From: Lysobacter sp. Root690
GTDB taxonomy: Bacteria > Pseudomonadota > Gammaproteobacteria > Xanthomonadales > Xanthomonadaceae
Assembly (NCBI RefSeq): GCF_001427785.1
Contig: NZ_LMHM01000017.1
Span: forward strand, 407,727 to 471,726
Direction: 5' to 3'
Length of the DNA stretch: 64,000 bases
Positions 16,650 through 24,736 of this stretch are shown here, one piece after another. A program made the position numbers and the translations under genes. The notes below the pieces were generated by a model. The model searched no databases. It was given only the letters and a program-made list of their open reading frames with translations, and had not been told where the DNA came from. The number at the start of each line of letters is the position of its first letter. The first letter of the stretch is position 1.

Positions 16650-18803
16650 ATGCTTAAGATCGACAACGTTGACACCATCCTCGACCACGTGGTTTACGGC
16701 GACGATGCCAACGACTTCACCTACTACATCATGCCGAACACGCCGAATTTCGCGCGCATGGCCAGCGGCGGCCTGGCGCTGCGCTTCGTCGAGTACGGCC
16801 AGATCCGCGAGGATGGCGGCAAGAAGTTCGGCGGCTTCATCGCCTTCGACACCGAACTGGCCGTCGCCGCCGACGTGCAGACCAAGATCACCGCCGAACT
16901 GCAGAAGAAGCTGGCCGAGAAGTACAAAGGCAAGAACGCGCCCAAGGTCGCGATCGCGCCGGTGACCTGGACCGACGGCACCGTCGAGCTGCTGCTGACC
17001 GAGGGCGGCGCGCTGGTCGAGAAGATCCGCGGCGCCGGCAAGCCGTCGATCTACGGCAAGAACGTCGCCTCGTTCATGGTCGAGCTGACCGAACTGGGCA
17101 CGGCGATCTTCAAGGAAACCCTGAGCACCGGTTCGGCCTCGGCGGTGCAGGTCGTCTACAAGATGAACTGCTACATGCGTCTGCCGGAAATGAAGGCCTG
17201 GGGTACCTGGAACGCCTCGGAGTTCTACAGCTTCTTCCAGGACATCAACACCGAAGACAACGTCTGGCGCGAAGACAGCTACACCGAGGTCATCAGCTCC
17301 AGCCGCTGGAAGAACGACATCACCAAGACCCACTTCGAGTTCGTGCAGGCGCCCAACCTCAGCGCCGAGGACAACGCCAAGCTCGAGGCCGACATCCGCG
17401 CGATCATCAACAAGCAGCTCGAAGCGGCGGTGCAGCGCAACTTGCTCAAGGAAATCGCCGACGTCGATCCGAACACCAAGGATCTGCGCGAAGAGCAGGA
17501 TATCGAGGACATCCGCCGCACCATCAACAAGAGCCAGATCGCCAACGTGCGGGTGGAGTGGAGCGAGGCCAAGGCGGTCATCGTCAACCGCAACCCGCAG
17601 GGCATGCTGCCGACGATCACTTCGCTGACCGACGACAAGAAGAAGCCGCTGAAGTGGGAGGACTACTACTCCAAGATCAACCTGGACGAGTTCCTCAAGA
17701 CCGTGCAGGTGGTGATGCGGGTCAACGCCGACTTCGCCAACCTGCCGATCCACAGCGTCGAGGTCAAGATCCGCTATCCGTACGGGCCGAACAAGAAGGT
17801 CCAGGAGTTCGTCTTCACCAAGCCCGACGACGTGGCCAAGTTCGAAGCCTTCGTGTTCGAGGGCAAGCGCGACTTCACCTATCAGGTCACGGTCAATTAC
17901 AAGGGCGCGACGTTCAAGCAGGTGTCGGAGGAGATCAAGACCGACGACACCAACCTGACGATCAATGTCGACGATCTCGGCGTACTGGCGCTGGACATCG
18001 GCCCGGGCGACATCGATTTCGCCCAGGTGCCGCGCACCCAGATCACCGTGCGCTACAAGCACGGCAAGCAGCCGGTCGAAGCCAAGTTCAACATGACCGC
18101 GGCCACGCCGAACTTCGCCCTGCGCAAGATCATCGGCACGCCGCGCACCGAAGACATCGACCTGGAGTTCCTGTACACGCTGGCCGACGGCCGCCAGGTC
18201 AAGAAGCTGGCCAAGCAGCAGGCCAAGGAACTGTACGTCGACGATCCGTTCTCGGCGTCCAAGACGGTCAGCTTCCGCGCCGCCGGCGATCTGTCCGCCG
18301 AGATCGCGTCGATCACGGTCGAGGCGAGCTACACCGACACCGCCAACAAGTACAACCAGAAGACCATCGTGACGCTGTCCAGCGACATGACCTCGTTCGA
18401 CTGGACCTTCCCGGTGGTCGACGAAACCCTGGGCGAGGTGAAGTACGCGGTCACCACCTTGTTCGCCGACGGCACCAGCAAGGAAGAGAACGAGAAGGTC
18501 GCGACCCGCTCGACCATCATGGTCGGCAAGAAGCTCGACGCGCTGGAAGTGGCGGTGGTGCCGGACCTGCTGAACTGGGACGAGCTGAAGATGGTCAGCG
18601 TGGCGCTGTCGCACGGCACCAAGCGCATCGATCTGCGCTTCAAGCCCGGCGACGAGGAAAAGAGCTGGAAGCTGCCGCTCACCGACGGCGAAGAGCCCGA
18701 GTACAAGGCCACCATCACCTACTTCCTCACCGACGGCAAGCGCAAGGTCGTGGGCCCGGAAACCAAGACGGATCTGTCGCTGTTCCTGGAACTTCCGGCT
18801 TGA
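16650..18803 (+). CDS. Paralog 1 of the unknown cluster (717 aa), modular beta-repeat protein
   Basis: AAGGAG precedes the ATG. Residues 1-210 form the N-terminal module shared with the genes at 18915 and 21418: FTYYIMP (23-29), GGFIAFDTEL (61-70), IYGKNVASFMVELTELG (134-150) and a VQVVYKMN strand (167-173). A helical charged region follows (about 215-300). A second shared module has NPQG near residue 314 and an I-x-LD-EFL motif. Four beta-sandwich-like repeats of about 85 residues occupy the C-terminal part, marked by VEVKIRYPYG, ITVRYKHG, ITVEASYTD and VSVALSHG. No signal peptide or transmembrane segment is seen. Lys/Asp/Glu content is high, suggesting a soluble protein. Function is unknown. 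Confidence 0.88.
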   Translation: MLKIDNVDTILDHVVYGDDANDFTYYIMPNTPNFARMASGGLALRFVEYGQIREDGGKKFGGFIAFDTELAVAADVQTKITAELQKKLAEKYKGKNAPKVAIAPVTWTDGTVELLLTEGGALVEKIRGAGKPSIYGKNVASFMVELTELGTAIFKETLSTGSASAVQVVYKMNCYMRLPEMKAWGTWNASEFYSFFQDINTEDNVWREDSYTEVISSSRWKNDITKTHFEFVQAPNLSAEDNAKLEADIRAIINKQLEAAVQRNLLKEIADVDPNTKDLREEQDIEDIRRTINKSQIANVRVEWSEAKAVIVNRNPQGMLPTITSLTDDKKKPLKWEDYYSKINLDEFLKTVQVVMRVNADFANLPIHSVEVKIRYPYGPNKKVQEFVFTKPDDVAKFEAFVFEGKRDFTYQVTVNYKGATFKQVSEEIKTDDTNLTINVDDLGVLALDIGPGDIDFAQVPRTQITVRYKHGKQPVEAKFNMTAATPNFALRKIIGTPRTEDIDLEFLYTLADGRQVKKLAKQQAKELYVDDPFSASKTVSFRAAGDLSAEIASITVEASYTDTANKYNQKTIVTLSSDMTSFDWTFPVVDETLGEVKYAVTTLFADGTSKEENEKVATRSTIMVGKKLDALEVAVVPDLLNWDELKMVSVALSHGTKRIDLRFKPGDEEKSWKLPLTDGEEPEYKATITYFLTDGKRKVVGPETKTDLSLFLELPA

Positions 18804-18846
18804 TTCTGCCGACCTGATTCAAGCAGCACGACCTCAGCCGCAAGCG

Positions 18847-18873
18847 CGGCGGGCCCGGTCATCGGGCCCGCCG
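18847..18873 (+). other. Perfect 11-bp hairpin between paralog genes
   Basis: CGGCGGGCCCG (18847-18857) pairs perfectly with CGGGCCCGCCG (18863-18873) around a five-base loop. There is no T tract after it, so it is not a standard intrinsic terminator. It lies 44 bp after one paralog and 42 bp before the next, where it could block 3' exonuclease or partly attenuate transcription. Confidence 0.6.
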
Positions 18874-18914
18874 TCGCCAACACTTATCACGCTTGACTCG
18901 GAAGGAGTCCGATC

Positions 18915-21194
18915 ATGCTTCTCCTCGACAGCCGCACTCGCGAGATCAACGGCATCTCGGTCTTCCCCGACCATGCCGATCCCGAGCAGTGGTATTACAT
19001 GCCGCTCAATCCGCACCTGACCACGGTGCGCGACAAGACCCTCGGCGTGGATGTGCCCCAGTTCCTGCTGATCGGTTTCCGCGGCGACGCGGGCACCGGC
19101 GGCTTTCTTAATTTCGACTGCAACCTCGGCGCCACGCAGAGCCAGATCGACGATCTGGCCCGCGAGATCGCCAACTCCGAAAACCTGCGCAACAAGCCGC
19201 GGATCGCGCCGGTGCCGCTGGAAGACGGCGGCGTCAAGCTGATGATGCTCGGCAAGGCCACCGGCGATGTCGCTCCGACCGCCGGCCCGGGCCCGCAGTT
19301 CGTGCTCAAGATCGACCAGTCGGCCAAGCCGGCGCTTTACGGCGCCAACCAGGCTTCGTTCTCGGTGCGTCTGGATCAGGACGGCTACACCGTGATGGAG
19401 CAGTGCCTGGAAGGCGAGATCCTGCCGGTGGCGGTGATCTATTCGCTGGATTTCCTCGGCCTGCGCCCGGCCTACAACATCAGTCTGAAGATCGATTGGG
19501 ACCGTGTGCAAAAGCACATGGACGAAAGTTTCTCCGGCGGCAACATGTTCTTCTCCACCGAGATCGGCAGGGCGGTCGACGAGCTGGTCGAAAGCCGCGC
19601 GATCGTGCTGGAGGCCGACACCTTCGTCGCCGAAAGCGAGGACACCAAGGGCATTATCGACCGCCGCGACGCCGCCCTGGCGCAGGTGCGCAACATGATC
19701 ACCGATGCGTTCTTCCAGGCCAGCCTGCCGCCGTGGACGCCGGAGAAGAAGTCCGATTTCGAACGCGGCCTGGATGCGCTGGGCAAGTTCGCCAGCCAGT
19801 CCTCGGCGATGGCCGCCGGCGGTCCGATCGGCGCGCTGATGCCGAGCTTCAGCTACAAGCGCATGGACTACACGCGCATCGACAAGAAGAAGCTCAACGT
19901 CAATTTCTCCGAGCGCGTCGCGGTCAAGCGTTCGATCTATCCGCAGGGCCACCTGGCGGCGCTGTTCAAGACCATCCGCGAAGGCAACGTGCCGCGCGAC
20001 CGCCTGGTCAAGCAGATCAGCCTGGACAACGATTTCTTCAAGAAGCGCCGGGTCAAGGTGATTTCGCGCGCCGACCTGGCCGCCGACGACATCGGCAGCC
20101 TCAACGTGCGGGTGCGCTACGGCGACAAGGCGCAGAACGCGCTGCTCGGCGCCAGTCAGGGCGATGCGAGTTTCGAATGGCTGAGCCAGCTCGACCGCGG
20201 CCAGATGAAGCGCGAGGTGCAGGTCGAGTACGAGGTCAACTTCAAGGGCGTGGACGCGGCCGAGCGGCCGACCAAGCTTAAGTCGAAGGTGCAGACCTAC
20301 GACGTGGAAAACGTCGAGATCATCCCGCGCGACCTGTACACGATCAACACCGTGCCGGTGTTCGCCGAGAACTTCCCGTGGGAACGCTACAGCTCGGTCG
20401 ATGTGTTCCTGCGTTATCGCGACCCGGCCAACAAGATCAATCAGAACGATCTGGTGCGGCTGACCAAGGAGTCGCAGTCGGGCGCATGGAAGATGTTCAT
20501 GCTCGACCAGAGCAAGACCGCCTATGAAGTGCGCATCGTCTTCCATGGCATCAGCGGTGGCGACACGGTGCGCGACTGGACCACGCTGGACGAGCCGCAG
20601 GTGTCGATCCGCAACCCGTTCCAGACCCGACGGGTGGTGCAGGTGGTGCCGAACTTCAACTGGAACGAGGTGCAGGAAGCCTTCGTCGATCTGCGCTACG
20701 TCGACAAGACCAACGGCGTGCAGGAAGAAATGCAGATGTCGTTCCAGGAAGGCGCGGCCGCTCAGACCTTCGCCGTGGACATGCGCAATCCCGAGATCAA
20801 GGGCGTGTTCTACAGCGTCAGCATCCTGTACAAGGACGGGCGCGACATCGAGGAGATTCCCGAGTCGGTGACGAACGGCAATCGCATCATGTTGAAGGCC
20901 GGCATGAAGGGACGGCGCATCGTCACGGTCAAGCCGCCCGCGGATTTCGCCAAGCGCAAGATGCGCAAGGCCAAGGTCTCGCTGCGCTTCGAGGACTTCG
21001 CCGGCGGCCTGTCGTTCGCCGAGGATTTCGAGTTCACCGACGGCCAGGCCTCGGGCGAGTTCGAATACGACTACCTCGACCCGGCGCGCATGCGCTACGA
21101 GTACAAGGCCAGCTATCTGCTCGAGAACGGCACCAACAAGGCCGGTAATTGGGTGGCCAGCGATGCGACCGATCTGGTGTTGAAGATGGCCTGA
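18915..21194 (+). CDS. Paralog 2 of the unknown cluster (759 aa), modular beta-repeat protein
   Basis: A GAAGGAG site precedes the ATG. The N-terminal module has PDHADPEQWYYMPLNP (18-33), GGFLNFDCNL (62-71), a VKLMMLG strand, ALYGANQASFSVRLDQDG (140-157) and VAVIYSLDFLGLRP (172-185). A helical, charged segment with VESRAIVLEADTF follows. The second module carries YPQGHL near residue 340 and ISLDNDFFKK near 368-377. The C-terminus has four beta repeats, each opening with an RY/RF-type strand: VRVRYGDK, VDVFLRYRD, AFVDLRYVD and VSLRFEDF. There is no export signal or catalytic motif. It clearly shares ancestry with the flanking paralogs; its role, structural or otherwise, is unknown. Confidence 0.88.
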   Translation: MLLLDSRTREINGISVFPDHADPEQWYYMPLNPHLTTVRDKTLGVDVPQFLLIGFRGDAGTGGFLNFDCNLGATQSQIDDLAREIANSENLRNKPRIAPVPLEDGGVKLMMLGKATGDVAPTAGPGPQFVLKIDQSAKPALYGANQASFSVRLDQDGYTVMEQCLEGEILPVAVIYSLDFLGLRPAYNISLKIDWDRVQKHMDESFSGGNMFFSTEIGRAVDELVESRAIVLEADTFVAESEDTKGIIDRRDAALAQVRNMITDAFFQASLPPWTPEKKSDFERGLDALGKFASQSSAMAAGGPIGALMPSFSYKRMDYTRIDKKKLNVNFSERVAVKRSIYPQGHLAALFKTIREGNVPRDRLVKQISLDNDFFKKRRVKVISRADLAADDIGSLNVRVRYGDKAQNALLGASQGDASFEWLSQLDRGQMKREVQVEYEVNFKGVDAAERPTKLKSKVQTYDVENVEIIPRDLYTINTVPVFAENFPWERYSSVDVFLRYRDPANKINQNDLVRLTKESQSGAWKMFMLDQSKTAYEVRIVFHGISGGDTVRDWTTLDEPQVSIRNPFQTRRVVQVVPNFNWNEVQEAFVDLRYVDKTNGVQEEMQMSFQEGAAAQTFAVDMRNPEIKGVFYSVSILYKDGRDIEEIPESVTNGNRIMLKAGMKGRRIVTVKPPADFAKRKMRKAKVSLRFEDFAGGLSFAEDFEFTDGQASGEFEYDYLDPARMRYEYKASYLLENGTNKAGNWVASDATDLVLKMA

Positions 21195-21232
21195 CGCGCG
21201 CTGCAACAGCCGGTCTGGCGACGCTCTCGGTC

Positions 21233-21319
21233 CGTCATCCCCGCGAAGGCGGGGATCCAGAGACTTCAGAGTCATGTCGCGATGGAGCCCTGGATCCCCG
21301 CCTTCGCGGGGATGACGGG
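21233..21319. repeat. REP-like perfect 29-bp inverted repeat, family A
   Basis: The arms 21233-21261 and 21291-21319 are perfect inverted copies beginning CCGTCATCCCCGCGAAGG, separated by 29 bp. This CGTCATCCCCGCGAAGGCGGGG unit is a well-known intergenic palindrome type in Xanthomonadales genomes. It lies in the 223-bp gap between paralogs 2 and 3 and would form a very stable RNA hairpin within the operon transcript. Confidence 0.85.
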
Positions 21320-21417
21320 ACGGAAAGGACGGCAGCGGCGGCGTTACGCATACAAGGAAATGTTTCCCTCGCGCGGTGCTCTGCACGTCGGGAGTTCACG
21401 ATCTACAGGAGTTCGTC

Positions 21418-24400
21418 ATGCTCAGTCTCGAAAAGCCGCTTTCCATCGACGGCATCACCGTGTTCCGCGACCACGCCGACAAGGGCCAGTTCTGGTACCT
21501 GCCCGGCCCGGTCACGCTGGCCACGCGTCAGCCCGATGGGCGCAAGGAATTCAGTTTCCTCAAGTACCGCGTCGCCGATGCCACCGCAGCCGACAAGGGC
21601 GGCGGCTTCGTGATGTTCGTGACCACCTTGCAGCTGTCGTCGTCGATGGAGTCGAAGATCATCGGCCGGCTCAACGCCGAACCGGGCGTGCAGTTGCCGG
21701 TGCGGCTGACCTGCGCCACGTTCGAGGAAGGTTCGGTGCAGTGCATCGCCTTGAACGCGCAGGGCGGTGGCGGCACCTCGGCGCAACCGGCCGCGCCGGG
21801 CACGTTCAACGCGGTCGAACACATTCTCGGCGCGACCGTGCCGTCGATGGACGCGGCCAATCGCGCCGCTTTCAGCCTGAGCCTGTCGTCGGAAGGCGCG
21901 ACGATTCTCGAATCCGCGCTCAGCGACGGCATGACCCCGATCGGGGTGATCTACAACTTCAAGTACCTGGCGATGCGGCCGGCGTTGAAGGTCACCATCA
22001 CCGCCGACTTCGAACGCATCTACAACCATTTCAGCGTCAGCCTGGAAGGGCAGTACGCGTGGTTCAAGGCCGGCATCGACGCGGCGTTCGAATCGCTGGT
22101 GCAGAACGGCGTGATCGATATTCAGGTCGAGGCGTTCACCGACGGCGACGACAAGCGCGACCAGGAAAAGTGGGCGCTGGATTTCTTCAAGAACGATCTG
22201 CTGACCAAGTGGTTCGAACCGACCCTGGTGCCGGGAAAGCTGGCGACCGATGCGGCCCATGCCGGAACCGGTACGGGCACAGGCACCGGAACCAATCCGG
22301 GCGGCACGGGCGGTACCGGTGGCGGCACGGGCGGCGGCACTGGTGGAACCGGTGGCGGCACGGGCGGTACGGGTGGCACGGGTGGAACCGGTGGAACCGG
22401 TGGCGGCACGGGCGGCACGGGTGGTGGCACCGGCGGAACCGGTGGCGGTACAGGTGGTACGGGTGGCGGCACCGGTGGAACCGGTGGCAGTACGGGCGGT
22501 ACGGGCGGCAGCACCGGTGGAACCGGCGGTAGCACGGGCGGCACGGGCGGAAGCACCGGCGGAACCGGTGGCGGCACGGGCGGCACGGGCGGAAGCACCG
22601 GTGGAACCGGCGGCAGCACGGGCGGCACGGGTGGAAGCACCGGCGGAACCGCGCCCGGCGGCTTCAGCGGTACCAGCGGCGCCAGCGGCGGCGGCGCGAC
22701 TGGTGGCAGCAGCACCGGCACGGGCGGCACCACCGGCGGCACCGGCACCACCACGCCGCCAGCCCCGCAGATCCAACCGGCCGCGCTGACGGTCGAATCG
22801 CAATCGCCGACGCCGCTGCCCGCGGGTCAGGCGGTCACGCATACGCCGGCCGCGAACGGCCTGGCCGAAACCATCACCGTGACCGGTGCCGGCGCGGTGG
22901 TGAAGGTCGACGGACAGACCGTCGCCGCCGACGCGCAGGGCCGGGTCAACCTCACCGTCAATCCGGCTTCGGAAAAACTCATCGAAGTCGAATGGCCGGC
23001 GGCGACCCAGGAACAGACCTTCGGCCTGTTCTTCGATTTCGACAAACCCGCCGCGAGCGGCTGGATGATCAATCCGCCGTCGACGCAATACCGCGCCTAT
23101 GTCGAGAACACCACCACCGATCCGCGCTATCGCGACGCCTCGGGCACCTTGCGCATCGAAGGCGACGGCAACTGGACCGGCACCGAACGTGGCGCCGATC
23201 GTCTGGCCGCGTGGGTGCGCAGCCTGCCGGCGCCGCGCAACGTGCGGCTGGAAGCGTACGCGAGCCACGAGCATGCCAACAACGCCACCGAAGCGCAGCG
23301 CGTGACTTACAACCGCGCGCTGTCGCAGCGTCGTCTCGACGTCGCCGCGGCGGTGGTGCGCCGCGCCGGCGGCAACTTCACCGTCACCCCGGCCAACGCG
23401 CACGGCGACGTTCCGGCGAGCAGCCGGCCCGGCACGCATTCGACCATGGGCGGCGATCCCGACAATCGCGTCGTCCACGTGATCGGCCAAGTCGCCGGCG
23501 CCACGCCGAGTCGTTGGCGCGGCCGTCTGCGTCGTCCCGCGTCGGTCACGCCGACTCCGACTCCGACGCCTACGCCTACACCCACGCCGACGCCTACACC
23601 GACTCCCACTCCGACCCCGACGCCCACACCAACTCCGACTCCGACTCTGCCCACACCGCCGACCGCGGTCAGCCTGTCGCTCAAGCTCAAGTTCGTGCAT
23701 CAGGAAGAGCGCAAGAAATTGACCCTGCGCTACAACCGCGCCGAGGCCACGCGCCGCACTTACGCGCCGCAGGGTTTCTTCGGCCTGATGCTCGGCGATC
23801 TGCGCGACAAGTCGAAGTACTTCAAGGAAATCGATCTCGACGATCCGTTCTTCCGTCAGTTCGCGGTCGAGGCGAGCATGCCGATCGCGTTCGAACCGAT
23901 CGATCTGAAGTCGGCGCAGGTCGCGCTGGACTACGGCGACAAGAAGAAGCCGCGCGATCACAAGCACGCCGACTTCGTGTTCACGCCCGGCGAAACCGGA
24001 GTCAAGCGCTTCGAAGCGTTCATGAACGAGACCCGCGACATCGGTTACGACGCCGCGTTCCAATACCACTTCGATCCGCAGTCCGACTGGGCCGCCGACC
24101 GCAGCTCGTACACGATCCCGGCGGCCAAGACCGAAGACCGCACCTTGTTCGTCAACCCCTACGAGCACGTCGAGTTCCGTCAGATCACCGCGACCCCGGG
24201 CGACATCGATTGGGAAGTGGTCGAATCGATCGACGTGAAGTTGCAGGCGCGTGGCTACACCACGCCCGAGCCCAAGACCACGTTGACCCTGACCAAGACC
24301 TCCGGCCCGAAGACCTGGCGTCTGCGCGGCGCCAAGCCGGCTCCGGCCGATCGCGGCGTGACCTATCAGGTCATTCAACGGCGCAAGGGCGTGAGCCAGG

Positions 24401-24735
24401 CCGATCCGGCGTCGCCGCCGGTGGAAGTCGATGTGCCCGAGTTGATCGTGCACGACAGCTTCGAGGATGCGCTGCAGCTCGAGTTCATCCCGGTGTTCGA
24501 TCCGGCCATGGTCAAGCGCGTCTACATCGACGTGAAGTACGAAGACGGCGCCTATAAGCGCAACGAACGCATCGAGATGGCCGGCAGCCAGGCCGACCCG
24601 GTCAAGCTGCGCATCGCTTTGAAGAACGCGGACAAGCGCAAGTTCCGTCGCCGCTTCACCTTCGTCGGCATGCAGGGCCAGTTCGATCAGCGCGCCTGGG
24701 TCGACGAAACCGAAGAACTGATCGCGGTGCAGTGA
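21418..24735 (+). CDS. Paralog 3 of the unknown cluster (1105 aa) with inserted Gly-rich/OmpA-like/Thr-Pro block
   Basis: The start at 21418 has AGGAG at good spacing. Residues 1-280 match paralogs 1 and 2: DGITVFRDHADKGQFWYLPG (11-30), GGGFVMFVTTLQL (61-73), NRAAFSLSLSSEGATILESA (148-167) and IGVIYNFKYLAMRP (175-188). Residues about 283-446 are GGTGGS-type repeats. A small beta domain follows (about 450-560). Residues 576-695 resemble an OmpA-like domain: a strand VRLEAYASHEH, then YNRALSQRRLDVAAAVVRRAG and a terminal VHVIGQV strand. Residues 711-743 are Thr-Pro repeats. The paralog pattern then resumes (APQGFF near 783, IDLDDPFF near 807, then beta repeats). No signal peptide is present, which is odd for an OmpA-like protein. 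Confidence 0.88.
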   Translation: MLSLEKPLSIDGITVFRDHADKGQFWYLPGPVTLATRQPDGRKEFSFLKYRVADATAADKGGGFVMFVTTLQLSSSMESKIIGRLNAEPGVQLPVRLTCATFEEGSVQCIALNAQGGGGTSAQPAAPGTFNAVEHILGATVPSMDAANRAAFSLSLSSEGATILESALSDGMTPIGVIYNFKYLAMRPALKVTITADFERIYNHFSVSLEGQYAWFKAGIDAAFESLVQNGVIDIQVEAFTDGDDKRDQEKWALDFFKNDLLTKWFEPTLVPGKLATDAAHAGTGTGTGTGTNPGGTGGTGGGTGGGTGGTGGGTGGTGGTGGTGGTGGGTGGTGGGTGGTGGGTGGTGGGTGGTGGSTGGTGGSTGGTGGSTGGTGGSTGGTGGGTGGTGGSTGGTGGSTGGTGGSTGGTAPGGFSGTSGASGGGATGGSSTGTGGTTGGTGTTTPPAPQIQPAALTVESQSPTPLPAGQAVTHTPAANGLAETITVTGAGAVVKVDGQTVAADAQGRVNLTVNPASEKLIEVEWPAATQEQTFGLFFDFDKPAASGWMINPPSTQYRAYVENTTTDPRYRDASGTLRIEGDGNWTGTERGADRLAAWVRSLPAPRNVRLEAYASHEHANNATEAQRVTYNRALSQRRLDVAAAVVRRAGGNFTVTPANAHGDVPASSRPGTHSTMGGDPDNRVVHVIGQVAGATPSRWRGRLRRPASVTPTPTPTPTPTPTPTPTPTPTPTPTPTPTPTPTLPTPPTAVSLSLKLKFVHQEERKKLTLRYNRAEATRRTYAPQGFFGLMLGDLRDKSKYFKEIDLDDPFFRQFAVEASMPIAFEPIDLKSAQVALDYGDKKKPRDHKHADFVFTPGETGVKRFEAFMNETRDIGYDAAFQYHFDPQSDWAADRSSYTIPAAKTEDRTLFVNPYEHVEFRQITATPGDIDWEVVESIDVKLQARGYTTPEPKTTLTLTKTSGPKTWRLRGAKPAPADRGVTYQVIQRRKGVSQADPASPPVEVDVPELIVHDSFEDALQLEFIPVFDPAMVKRVYIDVKYEDGAYKRNERIEMAGSQADPVKLRIALKNADKRKFRRRFTFVGMQGQFDQRAWVDETEELIAVQ
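22264..22755 (+). repeat. In-frame Gly-Gly-Thr/Ser coding repeat
   Basis: About 490 bp of imperfect 9- to 18-bp units (GGCGGCACGGGCGGTACC-like, GGTGGAACC, GGCAGCACG) encode a GGTGGS linker inside paralog 3. Synonymous variation between units shows the tract is selected at protein level and is not a CRISPR array. Such tracts can change length by slippage. Confidence 0.85.
23548..23646 (+). repeat. In-frame Thr-Pro coding repeat
   Basis: Thirty-three codons alternate Thr and Pro (ACG/ACT/ACC/ACA with CCG/CCC/CCT), giving a rigid extended linker between the OmpA-like domain and the second shared module of paralog 3. Synonymous codon variation limits exact repeat length. Confidence 0.85.
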
Positions 24736-24736
24736 C

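Noticed and set aside
18847-18873. Intrinsic terminator between paralogs 1 and 2
   Set aside because: The hairpin has no T tract on either strand; kept as a structure with unknown role.
22264-22755. CRISPR-like tandem repeats
   Set aside because: Units are imperfect, lack regular unique spacers, stay in frame and vary at synonymous positions, so this is a coding Gly/Thr/Ser linker.
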